Positions 9,593-20,267 of a stretch of 64,000 nt of DNA are shown in pieces (within the stretch, counting starts at the first letter, position 1; the number at the start of each line of letters is the position of its first letter). The DNA is from Ectobacillus sp. JY-23 (lineage in GTDB: Bacteria; Bacillota; Bacilli; Bacillales; Bacillaceae_G): contig NZ_CP095462.1 of the NCBI RefSeq assembly GCF_023022965.1, positions 1,798,001 through 1,862,000 on the forward strand, in the 5' to 3' direction. The translations under genes were made by a program, and so were the position numbers. Under the pieces are notes generated by a model. That model made no database searches. It was not told the DNA's origin and saw only the letters and a list, made by a program, of their open reading frames with translations.

Positions 9593-10301
9593 TGATTTTC
9601 GGGTCCTCCAGCTTATAACCTAACCCACGAATTGTTTTAATGTATACTGGTTTTTTTGTGTTTGTTTCAATTTTATCGCGCAAATGACTGATGTGAACGT
9701 CTACAATACGTGTATCGCCTGCAAAGTCATAATTCCAAACGGCACTTAACAGTTGGTCTCTTGTTAATACGCGACCTTTATGCTTGGCCAAATAAATTAA
9801 TAGTTCGAATTCCTTAGGTGTTAATTCCAGCTTTTCCTCGCCAAAGTAAGCTTCAAAGTACTCAGGCAAAACCTTTAATTCTCCAATTACAATTCTTCCC
9901 TCTTCTTTATTATCAACGCCCGTTCCTTCATGAAGCTTTGTTCTTCGCAAAATTGCTTTTACACGCGCCGTAACTTCTCGTGGACTGAATGGCTTTGTCA
10001 TATAATCGTCTGCACCAAGCTCTAACCCCAAAACCTTATCGAACTCATCACCTTTTGCAGTAAGCATCAAAATTGGAGTCATAACGCGTTGCAAGCGCAG
10101 CTCTTTGCAAACTTCCATTCCATCCATTTTAGGAAGCATTAAATCCAGAATAATTAAATCTGGTCGCTCTGCTAAAGCAACTTTTAACGCTGCTTCGCCA
10201 TCCATGGCAGTTACGACCTCAAATCCGGCTTGCTGCAGATTGAACTCAATTAATGTTAAAATGGATTCTTCGTCATCTACTACTAAAATGCGATTGCTCA
10301 T
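9585..10301 (-). CDS. phoP: Phosphate-response regulator PhoP (OmpR family)
   Basis: This is the response regulator that pairs with PhoR and controls phosphate-starvation genes. The receiver domain has acidic VVDDEE near residues 7-12, the phospho-acceptor Asp in LIILDLMLPKMDG and the conserved Lys in MTKPFSP. A winged-helix DNA-binding domain follows (GRVLTRDQLLSAVW, RIVDVHISHLRDKI). I chose the ATG at 10301, giving 238 aa, because GGAGGA precedes it; the upstream in-frame extension has no site. Confidence 0.97.
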   Translation of the reverse strand: MSNRILVVDDEESILTLIEFNLQQAGFEVVTAMDGEAALKVALAERPDLIILDLMLPKMDGMEVCKELRLQRVMTPILMLTAKGDEFDKVLGLELGADDYMTKPFSPREVTARVKAILRRTKLHEGTGVDNKEEGRIVIGELKVLPEYFEAYFGEEKLELTPKEFELLIYLAKHKGRVLTRDQLLSAVWNYDFAGDTRIVDVHISHLRDKIETNTKKPVYIKTIRGLGYKLEDPKINE

Positions 10302-10428
10302 TGTATTCCTCCAGGTTATAAAGTAAAACCGTGCTTCATCCATATAGCTTTTGTTTCACTTGTCCATTTTATGATACTAGAAAATACCAGGATGCTCAAT
10401 TTAAATTGCATGCAATTGTTGAGTAAGT

Positions 10429-10463
10429 GTAGAAAACCTCGCTTTGCAGGCGAGGTTTTCTAC
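10429..10463. terminator. Terminator hairpin after the MaoC-like gene
   Basis: A 14-bp perfect stem (GTAGAAAACCTCGC and its complement) with a 7-nt loop abuts the stop codon of the MaoC-like gene and separates it from phoP. Confidence 0.7.
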
Positions 10464-10464
10464 A

Positions 10465-10938
10465 TTAAAAATTTTCTAAAGCACTTTCCCACATTACGTT
10501 GTGGTGATGAGGTGGTGCAACTGTTAGTAATCCTCGTATTACCAATTCTTTATTCGTATTTTGACCATGGACCCGCACTTCAATCGTATGGTCTTGTACA
10601 TAAACAGCGATTACTTCGAATTGGAAGGTTAATGTTTCATAATGATGCACCGGTTGAATAAACTCTAATTCTTGTCTCAAAATATGACTACCTGGTCCTG
10701 GCAAATATTTGGTCATGGCAGTTAGTACCATACCTGTGAGCATAACACTTGGCACTATAGGTTTCTTATAAGGAGTTTGCGAAGCATAATCATGTTGAAT
10801 ATATAATGGGTTTGCATCGTCTGTTAACCCTAAGTATAGTAATAAATCTTTATCTTCGATTTTTTCCGTAACAGTTAACGTCTCTCCAATCGAAATCTCA
10901 TCAATTTTCCGGCCCAGCTTGCATTTCTTCCTTAACAT
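10465..10938 (-). CDS. MaoC-like hot-dog-fold protein
   Basis: This is a single hot-dog domain of the MaoC/hydratase-2 type, 157 aa. The family motif is visible as YLGLTDDANPLY. Canonical R-specific enoyl-CoA hydratases have Asp and His here (D-x-N-P-L/I-H); the Asp is kept but the His is Tyr. The protein may therefore bind acyl-CoA or acyl-ACP without being a normal hydratase. I prefer the second ATG (10938) because GGGGGTGG sits 6 nt before it and directly abuts the first ATG at 10944. It lies alone between mdh and phoP, with hairpins on both sides. Confidence 0.78.
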   Translation of the reverse strand: MLRKKCKLGRKIDEISIGETLTVTEKIEDKDLLLYLGLTDDANPLYIQHDYASQTPYKKPIVPSVMLTGMVLTAMTKYLPGPGSHILRQELEFIQPVHHYETLTFQFEVIAVYVQDHTIEVRVHGQNTNKELVIRGLLTVAPPHHHNVMWESALENF

Positions 10939-10957
10939 TTCCATCCACCCCCAAATT

Positions 10958-10973
10958 TTGATAACGCTTTCAA
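10958..10973. promoter_or_regulatory. Candidate cre (CcpA) site upstream of the MaoC-like gene
   Basis: TTGATAACGCTTTCAA matches the cre consensus WTGNAANCGNWWNCAW with one mismatch. It is 20-35 bp upstream of the start codon, where bound CcpA would be expected to repress. Confidence 0.4.
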
Positions 10974-11004
10974 ATTATTGCAAGAAAATAATCCCGTAAT
11001 AAGG

Positions 11005-11036
11005 GAAAAAGATTCGGATATATCCGAATCTTTTTC
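11005..11036. terminator. Terminator after mdh
   Basis: A perfect 32-nt palindrome, GAAAAAGATTCGGATA followed by its exact complement, carries T tracts at both outer ends. It is 65 bp past the mdh stop. Confidence 0.85.
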
Positions 11037-11100
11037 GTTATATTGAACTTTATTAAAAGGATTTGCTTATTACAACATCAAATTGTACAAAAACCCTATA

Positions 11101-12039
11101 TTATACTAATACCTTCATAACATTGCGTACAGATTCAACAGAACGATCCAACGCTACTTTTTCTTCTTCAAGCAATTCAAGTTCTACAATTTTCTCAATC
11201 CCGTTTTTGCCAAGCACAACTGGCACACCAAGATATAAGTCCTTATAGCCATACTCACCTTCTAAGTACGCAATTGCCGGAAGCACACGACGTTGATCTT
11301 TTAAAATAGCTTCTGTCATCTCTACTAGCGACGCTGCTGGCGCATAGTAAGCACTGCCGTTACCCAGCAGGTTCACAATCTCACCGCCACCTTTACGTGT
11401 ACGCTCAACAATGGCATCTAAGCGGTCTTTTGAGAGCAATGTTTCAAGCGGAATACCACCTGCATACGAATAGCGTACAAGCGGCACCATATCGTCGCCA
11501 TGCCCACCTAGCACAAACCCAGTCACATCTTTCACAGATAGCTGTAATTCTTGTGCTACGAACGTACGGAAACGAGCCGTATCAAGTACCCCAGACTGCC
11601 CAATTACACGTGCTTTTGGAAAGCCTGACTCCTGAAATACTGTATATGTCATTGCGTCAACTGGATTGGTTAACACGATAATCACACTGTTTGGAGAATA
11701 TTTGACGATTTCTTTTGTAACACTTTTCATGATATTCGCATTTGTTGCCACCAAATCATCGCGGCTCATTCCGGGCTTGCGGGCAATCCCAGCTGTGATG
11801 ATGACAACATCGGAATCTGCTGTGTCTGCGTAATCTGATGTACCAATAATATTCGCATCAAATCCTTGCACAGGGCTTGCCTCTAACATGTCTAGCGCTT
11901 TCCCTTTTGTTGGGTTTTCAAGTTGCGGAATATCAATTAATACAATATCCCCCAGTTCTTTTTGTGCAGCTAAAAATGCTGTTGTCGCTCCTGTAAAACC
12001 TGCGCCGACTACAGTTATTTTTTTACGTTTGATCGTCAT
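11101..12039 (-). CDS. mdh: Malate dehydrogenase
   Basis: This NAD-dependent enzyme interconverts malate and oxaloacetate in the TCA cycle. It belongs to the lactate-dehydrogenase-like MDH type. The dinucleotide fold is [10 protein letters not shown], the substrate arginine segment is [11 protein letters not shown] and the catalytic His is in [11 protein letters not shown]. It is 312 aa, the usual length. It starts 19 nt after icd, so icd and mdh are one operon, with citZ further upstream. Confidence 0.97.
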   Translation of the reverse strand: MTIKRKKITVVGAGFTGATTAFLAAQKELGDIVLIDIPQLENPTKGKALDMLEASPVQGFDANIIGTSDYADTADSDVVIITAGIARKPGMSRDDLVATNANIMKSVTKEIVKYSPNSVIIVLTNPVDAMTYTVFQESGFPKARVIGQSGVLDTARFRTFVAQELQLSVKDVTGFVLGGHGDDMVPLVRYSYAGGIPLETLLSKDRLDAIVERTRKGGGEIVNLLGNGSAYYAPAASLVEMTEAILKDQRRVLPAIAYLEGEYGYKDLYLGVPVVLGKNGIEKIVELELLEEEKVALDRSVESVRNVMKVLV

Positions 12040-12058
12040 GCTTTCTCCTCCTGTACGA

Positions 12059-13354
12059 TTACGCGTTTTCTACTACCTGTTTTGCATCCATATTCTTAAT
12101 TAGCTCATTCGCGAACTCAGAGCACTTCACTTCTGTAGCGCCTTCCATCAAACGTGCAAAGTCATATGTTACAACTTTAGAAGAAATTGTTTTCTCCATA
12201 GAATCCATTACTAGCTTCGCCGCTTCATTCCAGCCCATGTGCTCAAGCATTAGCACACCAGAAAGAATAACAGAAGAAGGATTCACCTTGTCAAGACCTG
12301 CGTATTTCGGAGCTGTACCGTGTGTTGCTTCAAAGATAGCGTGTCCCGTTACATAGTTAATATTCGCTCCAGGCGCGATACCGATGCCACCTACTTGCGC
12401 TGCTAACGCATCAGAGATGTAGTCACCGTTTAGATTCATTGTAGCCACAACATCAAACTCACGAGGACGCGTCAAAATTTGTTGTAAGAAGATATCAGCT
12501 ATAGAATCCTTTACGATAATTTTGCCTGCAGCTTCCGCCTCAGCTTGTGCTTTGTTCGCAGCATCCTTGCCTTGCTTCTCAACAATGCGATCATATTCTG
12601 CCCATGTGAACACTTTATCGCCAAACTCTTGCTCTGCTACTTCATAACCCCAGTTTTTAAATGCGCCTTCTGTAAACTTCATAATGTTGCCTTTATGAAC
12701 GAGTGTTACCGATTTGCGATTTTCTGTAATTGCATATTGAATTGCCGCACGAACCAAACGCTTTGTGCCTTCCTCAGAAACAGGCTTAATACCAAGACCA
12801 GATGTCTCAGGGAAACGAATTTTCTTTACACCCATTTCAGTTTGTAAGAAAGTTAATAGCTTTTGCGCAGCTTCGCTTCCTTTTTCATATTCGATGCCTG
12901 CATAGATGTCTTCTGTATTTTCACGGAAAATAACCATATCCGTATCTTGCGGACGTTTTACAGGAGATGGTACACCTTCAAAGTAACGAACAGGGCGCAA
13001 GCATACATACAAATCTAGCTCTTGGCGAAGCGCTACGTTCAAAGAACGAATACCGCCCCCAACTGGTGTTGTTAAAGGTCCTTTAATAGCAAGTAAATAT
13101 TCATCAATTACGTTTAAAGTTTCTTGCGGCAGCCATTCTCCTGTTTGGTTGAATGCCTTTTCACCAGCAAGTACTTCTTTCCAAACAATTTTCTTTTCAC
13201 CGTCATATGCCTTTTCTACCGCTGCATCTAATACGCGGGAAGCCGCGGCCCAAATGTCAGGACCAATGCCGTCTCCTTCGATAAATGGAATGATTGGATT
13301 GTTTGGTACGTTTAAAACGCTATCTGTTACTGTGATTTTTTGTCCTGTAGTCAA
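12059..13354 (-). CDS. icd: Isocitrate dehydrogenase (NADP-dependent)
   Basis: This enzyme oxidatively decarboxylates isocitrate to 2-oxoglutarate. It carries [10 protein letters not shown] near the N-terminus, the substrate-binding and phosphorylatable-serine motif RSLNVALRQ and [13 protein letters not shown] place the start at a TTG (13354), giving [10 protein letters not shown]..., because GGGGG lies 8 nt upstream. The in-frame ATGs at 13369 and 13360 overlap or crowd that site. The product is 431 aa. A hairpin lies between citZ and icd and may lower read-through. Confidence 0.95.
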   Translation of the reverse strand: MTTGQKITVTDSVLNVPNNPIIPFIEGDGIGPDIWAAASRVLDAAVEKAYDGEKKIVWKEVLAGEKAFNQTGEWLPQETLNVIDEYLLAIKGPLTTPVGGGIRSLNVALRQELDLYVCLRPVRYFEGVPSPVKRPQDTDMVIFRENTEDIYAGIEYEKGSEAAQKLLTFLQTEMGVKKIRFPETSGLGIKPVSEEGTKRLVRAAIQYAITENRKSVTLVHKGNIMKFTEGAFKNWGYEVAEQEFGDKVFTWAEYDRIVEKQGKDAANKAQAEAEAAGKIIVKDSIADIFLQQILTRPREFDVVATMNLNGDYISDALAAQVGGIGIAPGANINYVTGHAIFEATHGTAPKYAGLDKVNPSSVILSGVLMLEHMGWNEAAKLVMDSMEKTISSKVVTYDFARLMEGATEVKCSEFANELIKNMDAKQVVENA

Positions 13355-13386
13355 TGTCATTACCCCCATTTAAAAATATGTATGAT

Positions 13387-13426
13387 ACAAAAGAAGTTCT
13401 GAAATCCCCTGCAGAACTTCTTTTGT
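13387..13426. terminator. Intercistronic hairpin between citZ and icd
   Basis: A 15-bp perfect stem (ACAAAAGAAGTTCTG and its complement) with a 10-nt loop. It lies between two genes usually expressed together, so it may be a partial terminator or an RNA-processing or stability element. Confidence 0.7.
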
Positions 13427-13492
13427 TTCCAGTACATTTAGATTTTTGTTATGATTTCCTTTTTGATGAATAATCAGAATTTAAAGCGTAAA

Positions 13493-14611
13493 TTATGCTC
13501 TGTCTTCGATTGCTACGTACTTTTGACCCGTAGGACCTGTATAATCAGCACGCGGACGAATTAAACGGTTGTTTTCATATTGTTCTAGAATGTGAGCCAA
13601 CCAGCCAGATGTACGACTTACTGCAAAGATTGGCGTAAATAAATCGTGCTCAATTCCTAAACAGTGGTACATAGAAGCAGAGTAGAAATCCACATTTGGC
13701 GGAAGCCCTTTTGAAGATGTAACAATCTCTTCAATCTTCACAGACATATCATACCACTTTCTTTCACCAGATATAATACCTAATTGCTCGGACATTGCTT
13801 TTAAATGTTTCGCGCGCGGATCTCCATTTCGATATACACGATGGCCAAATCCCATAATCTTAACTTTATTGTTCAATGCATTTTGAATATAAGCATCCAC
13901 ATGCTCTACTTCACCGATTTCCATAAGCATCTTCATTACATTTTCATTGGCACCGCCATGCAACGGTCCTTTTAAAGCGCCGATTGCGGCTGTAATACCT
14001 GAATATATATCAGATAGTGTAGCAACGCATACACGTGCAGTGAATGTCGAAGCGTTCAATTCATGATCTGCATGTAACACAAGGGCTTTGTCAAATGCTT
14101 CAATTTCTATCTCATTTGGTTTTCTATCGTTCAACATATATAAGAAATTAGCTGCATATCCAAGCTCTTTGTCAGGTGCTACCGGTGTTAACCCTTTACG
14201 GATACGTGCGTAAGCAGCGACTAGCGTAGAAATCTTCGCCTGTAATTTAACCGCTTTCAAATAATTGGACCTCTCATCCATTACCTCAGCATCTTCATCA
14301 TACAAAGCTAGCATAGAAACTGCTGTACGCAATACAGACATTGGATGTGATGTAGTTAGATTCGTAGTTTGTAAGTATGTTAAGATTTCAGCTGGCACGT
14401 CAGCATGCTCTGACAACTGTGTTTTTAATTCTGTAAGTTGAGCAGCATTTGGCAATTGGCGATGCCATAACAAATACACAACTTCTTCAAATGATGCATT
14501 TTCCGCTAAGTCATCGATTTCATAGCCTACGTATGTTAAAGTATCGTCAATGATGGAACTAACAGACGACGTTGTTGCTACTACCCCTTCAAGCCCTTTA
14601 ATAACCGTCAT
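13493..14611 (-). CDS. citZ: Citrate synthase
   Basis: This enzyme condenses acetyl-CoA and oxaloacetate to citrate, the TCA-cycle entry step. It is the short Gram-positive type, 372 aa, the same length as B. subtilis CitZ. Catalytic histidines are in LHADHELNASTF and GPLHGGANE, and the citrate arginine segment is GFGHRVYRNGDPRAKHL. I chose the ATG at 14611, preceded by AAGGGAG; an in-frame extension to 14698 crosses the presumed leader and lacks a site. It heads the citZ-icd-mdh cluster and has a clear promoter. Confidence 0.97.
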   Translation of the reverse strand: MTVIKGLEGVVATTSSVSSIIDDTLTYVGYEIDDLAENASFEEVVYLLWHRQLPNAAQLTELKTQLSEHADVPAEILTYLQTTNLTTSHPMSVLRTAVSMLALYDEDAEVMDERSNYLKAVKLQAKISTLVAAYARIRKGLTPVAPDKELGYAANFLYMLNDRKPNEIEIEAFDKALVLHADHELNASTFTARVCVATLSDIYSGITAAIGALKGPLHGGANENVMKMLMEIGEVEHVDAYIQNALNNKVKIMGFGHRVYRNGDPRAKHLKAMSEQLGIISGERKWYDMSVKIEEIVTSSKGLPPNVDFYSASMYHCLGIEHDLFTPIFAVSRTSGWLAHILEQYENNRLIRPRADYTGPTGQKYVAIEDRA

Positions 14612-14761
14612 GATCATCTCTCCCTTATTTAAAGATTCCCCAATCCCTTCGGCAGTGCCTGAGGAAAAATAACAAAACATAAAACAATACGCAGGCATTA
14701 TTTTATGTAGTTGTTACTTTTCCTTCAACAGTAAAGCTTATACATATTGTGCACTTGCCTA

Positions 14762-14795
14762 TAGTTATTATAACTAATTATCAGACTTTTGTGAA
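14762..14795 (-). promoter_or_regulatory. citZ promoter with a dyad over the -10 box
   Basis: On the minus strand TTCACA (14795-14790) and TATAAT (14772-14767) are 17 bp apart. A dyad of 7-bp arms around one base (TAGTTAT-A-ATAACTA, 14762-14776) covers the -10. It could bind a citrate-responsive repressor, but it does not fit the CcpC consensus ATAA-N7-TTAT exactly. Confidence 0.65.
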
Positions 14796-14835
14796 TGGAA
14801 AGAATTGATTAAATTTATATTACTATAAAATTGTC

Positions 14836-15297
14836 TTATTTTATAAGTTGGATTACATGCATAACAGCATATGCAATTCCCGCCCCGATTAACGGGCCCA
14901 CAGCAACACCATTGAACAATGCAACCGCTAAAATGGTGCCAAATACAAGCGCCGCTGTAATATGTGGATCATTGGCAAGTAAAACGACGCCTCCTTTTGC
15001 CAGTAACGCAACTGCAATACCCGAAGCAAGAGCAATCCAAGCATAATAGGATTTCATCGCATCAAGAAGTTGTTTAAAGCCAATTTCTCCTGTTGCAATT
15101 GGAACAAGAACTGCAATTGTAATAATTGTAACCCCCAGATTAATTCCCTTATACTGTAAATACGGCAACATCTTATCTCCCAAAAATGTCCACTTCAACA
15201 ATAAAAGCACTCCTACAGCAATCATAAGTGATTGATTTTTAGCAAGATAACCAACTGCTAGTAAAATGAATAAAAATAAAGTTGATTGACTAATCAT
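14836..15297 (-). CDS. ytwI: DUF441 integral membrane protein YtwI
   Basis: This small membrane protein of 153 aa belongs to the DUF441 family and has about four to five hydrophobic helices. Two near-matching Gly-rich segments (AVALLAKGGVVLLA and GVAVGPLIGAGIAYAV) are typical of the family. Its function is unknown. AAAGGAG precedes the ATG. In B. subtilis the gene also lies between citZ and ytvI. Confidence 0.88.
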   Translation of the reverse strand: MISQSTLFLFILLAVGYLAKNQSLMIAVGVLLLLKWTFLGDKMLPYLQYKGINLGVTIITIAVLVPIATGEIGFKQLLDAMKSYYAWIALASGIAVALLAKGGVVLLANDPHITAALVFGTILAVALFNGVAVGPLIGAGIAYAVMHVIQLIK

Positions 15298-15487
15298 GGC
15301 TTCTCCTTTCTTTCACACAAAAACAATTACTTCCTCAATTCTCCAGTCTCCATTTAAAAAATCTATAAAAAAGTTTTAATCTTTTCTCTGTCCGTAAAAA
15401 CCCTTCTTTAGAGTGCGGAATGTGCTTTCATTTCCTCTTTCCAGGCTGTACAATATATGGTAAATACAAATATAGGGAGGAGAGCTC

Positions 15488-16603
15488 TTGACCAAGAATA
15501 CATTGTACGCAGGACTTCGTTTGCTAGCTGTCTTAAGCGCAATATACGTTATCATTCACCTATTGTTTTACTCATCCGGGCTCATTTATCCCTTTATCAT
15601 CGCATTCATCATCGCGTACCTCATTAGCCCTATTGTCAACTTCCTAAACAAAAAGTTTCACATTCCACGCGCCCTAGCAGTATTTCTGACTCTTGTGCTC
15701 ATTTTTGGGGCTCTCGTCGGTATTGTAACGCTGCTTATCATTGAAACTATCGCCGCTTTAAATTACTTGTTAGCTATTCTTCCTGAACAATTTCCTCGCC
15801 TTGCAGCATACATCCAAGATATATTCGTCCACAATATTATGCCGCTGTACAATGATTTAAACATGAGATTTAACCGCCTTGGTGAATCTCAACAACAGAC
15901 CATTACAGAAAACATCCAGAACTTAGGAATTGATTTGACAAATAAGGCAAAGTTACTTTTAACAGGAATTATCACTGGACTAACAGGCTTTTTAGGTGCA
16001 CTTCCTAATATTGTTACAGTGCTCATTTTTATTTTACTTGCTACATTTTTTATCAGCAATGATTGGTACAAGATGGCACATGGTTTAGAACGCGCTCTCC
16101 CTGGAAAACTGCAAGGATACGGACGAACTATTTTTGAGGACTTACGAAAAGCATTATTTGGATTTGTTCGCGCTCAATTTACCCTCATTTCTATGACTAC
16201 TATTATTGTATTGGTTGGCTTGCTTCTGCTTCGCGTCCCTTACGCCATTACGATTGCATTAATCACAGGCATGGTCGATCTGCTTCCCTACCTTGGTACA
16301 GGTGCGGTGTTTGTGCCTTGGATTTTATATGTATGGTTTACAGGTGATACTGCTTTTGCCATTGGTTTACTCATCTTGTATGTTGTTGTTATTATTCAAA
16401 GACAGCTCATGGAACCAAAAGTACTTTCTTCCAATATAGGTCTTGAACCACTTCCGACCTTAATTGCACTTTTCGTGGGCTTTAAGCTGTATGGACTACT
16501 TGGTCTTATTATTGGTCCTGTTGTGCTCGTCGTATTAAAAACGCTGTACGATGCACGTGTATTTCACGATTTGTGGGTATTCATAAAGGGGAGAACACAA
16601 TAA
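15488..16603 (+). CDS. ytvI: Sporulation membrane protein YtvI (AI-2E transporter family)
   Basis: This polytopic membrane protein of the AI-2E/PerM family is 371 aa. It is known in Bacillus as a sporulation integral membrane protein; its transported substrate is not established. It has hydrophobic segments throughout and the family's C-terminal block GLIIGPVVLVVLKTLYDA. It starts with TTG, 5 nt after GGAGGAG. It is transcribed opposite to ytwI and converges on fxsA. Confidence 0.88.
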   Translation: MTKNTLYAGLRLLAVLSAIYVIIHLLFYSSGLIYPFIIAFIIAYLISPIVNFLNKKFHIPRALAVFLTLVLIFGALVGIVTLLIIETIAALNYLLAILPEQFPRLAAYIQDIFVHNIMPLYNDLNMRFNRLGESQQQTITENIQNLGIDLTNKAKLLLTGIITGLTGFLGALPNIVTVLIFILLATFFISNDWYKMAHGLERALPGKLQGYGRTIFEDLRKALFGFVRAQFTLISMTTIIVLVGLLLLRVPYAITIALITGMVDLLPYLGTGAVFVPWILYVWFTGDTAFAIGLLILYVVVIIQRQLMEPKVLSSNIGLEPLPTLIALFVGFKLYGLLGLIIGPVVLVVLKTLYDARVFHDLWVFIKGRTQ

Positions 16604-16671
16604 CGAAACGCAAACAACTTATCGCTAGAACTGAGCAACATCTAGACACTTCATGTGCTGTTTATCTATTT

Positions 16672-16701
16672 AAAAAAGACCTTGCATACAAGGTCTTTTT
16701 T
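16672..16701. terminator. Bidirectional terminator between ytvI and fxsA
   Basis: A 12-bp stem (AAAAAAGACCTT and its complement) with a 6-nt loop, flanked by A6 and T6. Confidence 0.85.
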
Positions 16702-16753
16702 CGTTAATTCTGCACACCTTCTGACACGCAACTTGAAGCTTTAATAGAATCTG

Positions 16754-17131
16754 TTAAAACACTTGCTTTCGTCTTATGTGCGCTTCCATTCTCTTCATGA
16801 TAAGCTGTTTAACCACCACTCTTGTTGCAGGAAGCAACAAAATAAATCCAGCTATGTCGGTTACATATCCAGGTGTCATTAGTAATATACCGCCTACTAA
16901 GATACAGACTCCATCCAATACGGTATCACCGGGTATCTCTCCGCGCTCCATCCGTGTACGCATATCCTGCAATAACGATGTACCCTGTCGTTTAGCTAAA
17001 AACGCTCCAATCACCGCCGTTGCAATCATAATGGCGAATGTAGGTATCGCCCCAATCCATTGTGCTGATGCCAACAGTACGAACACTTCAGTTACTGGTA
17101 TTAAGATCAACAATAAGACCAATAGCTTCAT
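16754..17131 (-). CDS. fxsA: FxsA-family membrane protein
   Basis: This is a small inner-membrane protein of the FxsA family; the E. coli homologue affects phage F exclusion when overproduced. Three or four hydrophobic segments are visible, with the family motifs IPVTEVF near the N-terminus and GGILLMTPGYVTDIAGF in the middle. I prefer the second in-frame ATG (17131) because GGGGG lies 6 nt upstream and touches the first ATG at 17137. The physiological role in bacilli is unknown. Confidence 0.85.
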   Translation of the reverse strand: MKLLVLLLILIPVTEVFVLLASAQWIGAIPTFAIMIATAVIGAFLAKRQGTSLLQDMRTRMERGEIPGDTVLDGVCILVGGILLMTPGYVTDIAGFILLLPATRVVVKQLIMKRMEAHIRRKQVF

Positions 17132-17146
17132 CGTCATCCCCCTATG

Positions 17147-17178
17147 AAAAAGAGAAGGATAGATATCCTTCTCTTTTT
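17147..17178 (-). terminator. Terminator after pyk
   Basis: A 15-bp perfect stem (AAAAAGAGAAGGATA and its complement) with a 2-nt gap lies directly after the pyk stop. Confidence 0.85.
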
Positions 17179-17181
17179 ATA

Positions 17182-18939
17182 TTACAACACTACTGCGTGA
17201 CCGTTATATACGATACCGCGTGCAGCATCAACTGTAATCTCTTGGCCATCCTTTAAAATTGATGTTGCATTTTGCACACCAACCATTACAGGAATACCGA
17301 TGGATACCCCCACGACTGCAGCATGACTTGTTAAACCACCTTCTTCAACTACAAGAGCAGCTGCCTTTTCAATTGCTGGCATCATGTCTTTATCAGTGCT
17401 TGTCGCAACAAGAATATCGCCTTCTGTCATTTTCGAAAGCGCCTCATCTGCATTTTTCGCGATAACTGCTTTTCCCTTTGCAGATTTACGCCCAAGACCT
17501 TGCCCTTTTACGAGTTGCTCGCCCACAACATGAATCTTCATCAAGTTCGTTGTACCTGTTTCACCGATTGGTACACCTGCTGTAATGACAACCGTATCAC
17601 CAAAGCCAATGATGCCTGCTTCCATGCCTGTATGAATTGCCGTATCAAGCATTTCATCTGTAGATGTTGCTTTCTCATTTGCTAAGTATGCTTGCACACC
17701 CCATACAAGTGCAAGTTTGCGGCATACACGCTCATCCGACGTCACTGCTACAATTGGAGATTTCGGACGATATTTAGAAATCATTTTTGCTGTATATCCG
17801 CTCTCTGTAGGCGCTACAATCGCTGCCACATCAAGCGTCATTGCTGCATGTGCAACCGATTGACTAATTGCATCAGTAATAGATGCTTTTGCCTCTTTCA
17901 TACGCTTACGGAAAATATCTTGATACTGTAAAGAACGTTCTACACGAGAAGCAATTGTTGCCATCATTTTTACAGATTCAACTGGATACAATCCAGCTGC
18001 TGTTTCTCCAGACAGCATAATTGCATCTGTACCATCAAAAATTGCATTTGCTACGTCACTTGCTTCAGCACGTGTTGGGCGTGGATTACGTTGCATGGAA
18101 TCTAACATTTGTGTTGCAGTGATAACCGGTTTACCAAGCAAGTTGCACTTTTTGATTAGACGCTTTTGTACAAGAGGTACTTCTTCAGGTGGAATTTCAA
18201 CTCCCATATCCCCGCGAGCTACCATCAAACCGTCAGATACTTCGAGAATTGCATCAATATTGTCGATTCCTTCTTGGTTTTCAATTTTTGGAATGATTTG
18301 AATGTGTGAAGCTTTATGCTCAGCTAAAAGCTCACGAATTTCAAGTACATCAGACGCTTTACGAACAAAAGATGCCGCAATGAAGTCTACGCCTTGTTCA
18401 ATACCGAATACGATATCCTGAACATCTTTTTCTGTAATACCTGGCAATTTGATGCTTACGTTTGGCACGTTTACGCCTTTTTTGTTTTTTACAATGCCGC
18501 TATTCAATACTTTTGTGCGAATCTCGCCATTTGCTTTTTCTAATACTTCTAACTCAATTAGACCGTCATCAATTAAGATGCGTGAGCCAGTTTCTACATC
18601 ATCATATAAGCCCGCGTAAGTAACAGAAAACTTCTCAGCTGTTCCTAGTACCTGCTCTGTTGAAATCGTTACCTCTGCACCTGTTTTTAATTCTGCTTGT
18701 CCGTTCTCGAAATCGTGTGTGCGAATTTCCGGACCTTTTGTATCAAGCAAAATTGCAACTGTTTTTCCTGCTTGCTTCGCTGCTTCACGAATAGTTTGAA
18801 TACGAGCCGCATGCTCTTCATGGCTACCGTGAGAGAAATTTAAACGCGCTACGTTCATGCCTGCATCCATCAATTGTGTTAGCTTCTCAATACTTTCACT
18901 TGCAGGTCCTATCGTACATACAATCTTTGTTTTACGCAT
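17182..18939 (-). CDS. pyk: Pyruvate kinase with extra C-terminal domain
   Basis: This glycolytic enzyme converts phosphoenolpyruvate and ADP to pyruvate and ATP. The N-terminus is [15 protein letters not shown] and the active-site lysine/metal region is [10 protein letters not shown], followed by [12 protein letters not shown]. At 585 aa it has the extra C-terminal PEP-utiliser-like domain ([21 protein letters not shown]) typical of Bacillus and Geobacillus enzymes. GGAGG is 6 nt before the ATG. It follows pfkA by about 50 bp, forming the usual pfkA-pyk operon. Confidence 0.97.
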   Translation of the reverse strand: MRKTKIVCTIGPASESIEKLTQLMDAGMNVARLNFSHGSHEEHAARIQTIREAAKQAGKTVAILLDTKGPEIRTHDFENGQAELKTGAEVTISTEQVLGTAEKFSVTYAGLYDDVETGSRILIDDGLIELEVLEKANGEIRTKVLNSGIVKNKKGVNVPNVSIKLPGITEKDVQDIVFGIEQGVDFIAASFVRKASDVLEIRELLAEHKASHIQIIPKIENQEGIDNIDAILEVSDGLMVARGDMGVEIPPEEVPLVQKRLIKKCNLLGKPVITATQMLDSMQRNPRPTRAEASDVANAIFDGTDAIMLSGETAAGLYPVESVKMMATIASRVERSLQYQDIFRKRMKEAKASITDAISQSVAHAAMTLDVAAIVAPTESGYTAKMISKYRPKSPIVAVTSDERVCRKLALVWGVQAYLANEKATSTDEMLDTAIHTGMEAGIIGFGDTVVITAGVPIGETGTTNLMKIHVVGEQLVKGQGLGRKSAKGKAVIAKNADEALSKMTEGDILVATSTDKDMMPAIEKAAALVVEEGGLTSHAAVVGVSIGIPVMVGVQNATSILKDGQEITVDAARGIVYNGHAVVL

Positions 18940-18958
18940 AACATACCTCCGCCTTTAC

Positions 18959-18972
18959 TGGAAACGTTCCCA
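18959..18972. promoter_or_regulatory. cre-like sequence between pfkA and pyk
   Basis: TGGAAACGTTCCCA resembles the cre consensus with one mismatch. It lies in the short pfkA-pyk gap, so CcpA control here is only a possibility. Confidence 0.3.
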
Positions 18973-18992
18973 AATTACTTGCATTATGTGTA

Positions 18993-19958
<966 letters not shown>

Positions 19959-20201
19959 TCACCTCAATACAATATTTGCCTTTCACGAACTATCTATAGT
20001 TTTTCCAAAATTAAAACACTTTAATAGCCTAATTCATGTAAAGAGCACTTTTTCCTCATCATATTTTATCACTACATTTCCCACTTATGCAATTTATCTT
20101 CTGCTTCTTCTTAAACAAACAGGTAAGACTTCATGCCACAACGTTAAAATACACGAAAACACTGAAAAATACAATGGAAAATATGTGGCTATTTACATAA
20201 A

Positions 20202-20215
20202 TGAAACCGTTTGTA
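20202..20215. promoter_or_regulatory. cre-like sequence upstream of pfkA
   Basis: TGAAACCGTTTGTA has one mismatch to the cre consensus. It lies about 250 bp upstream of pfkA in a 312-bp spacer that otherwise holds only the accA terminator and AT-rich sequence. Confidence 0.35.
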
Positions 20216-20235
20216 GCACAAATTAAAAATAATGA

Positions 20236-20267
20236 TAAAAAACGTGCGATCAAGGGATCGCACGTTA
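20236..20267 (-). terminator. Terminator after accA overlapping its stop codon
   Basis: An 11-bp stem (AACGTGCGATC and its complement) with a 4-nt loop, then a T6 run on the minus strand. The accA stop TAA overlaps the first base pairs of the stem. Confidence 0.85.

Noticed and set aside
12545-12847. 100-aa plus-strand gene inside icd
   Set aside because: Antisense shadow of a highly conserved enzyme gene without its own ribosome binding site.
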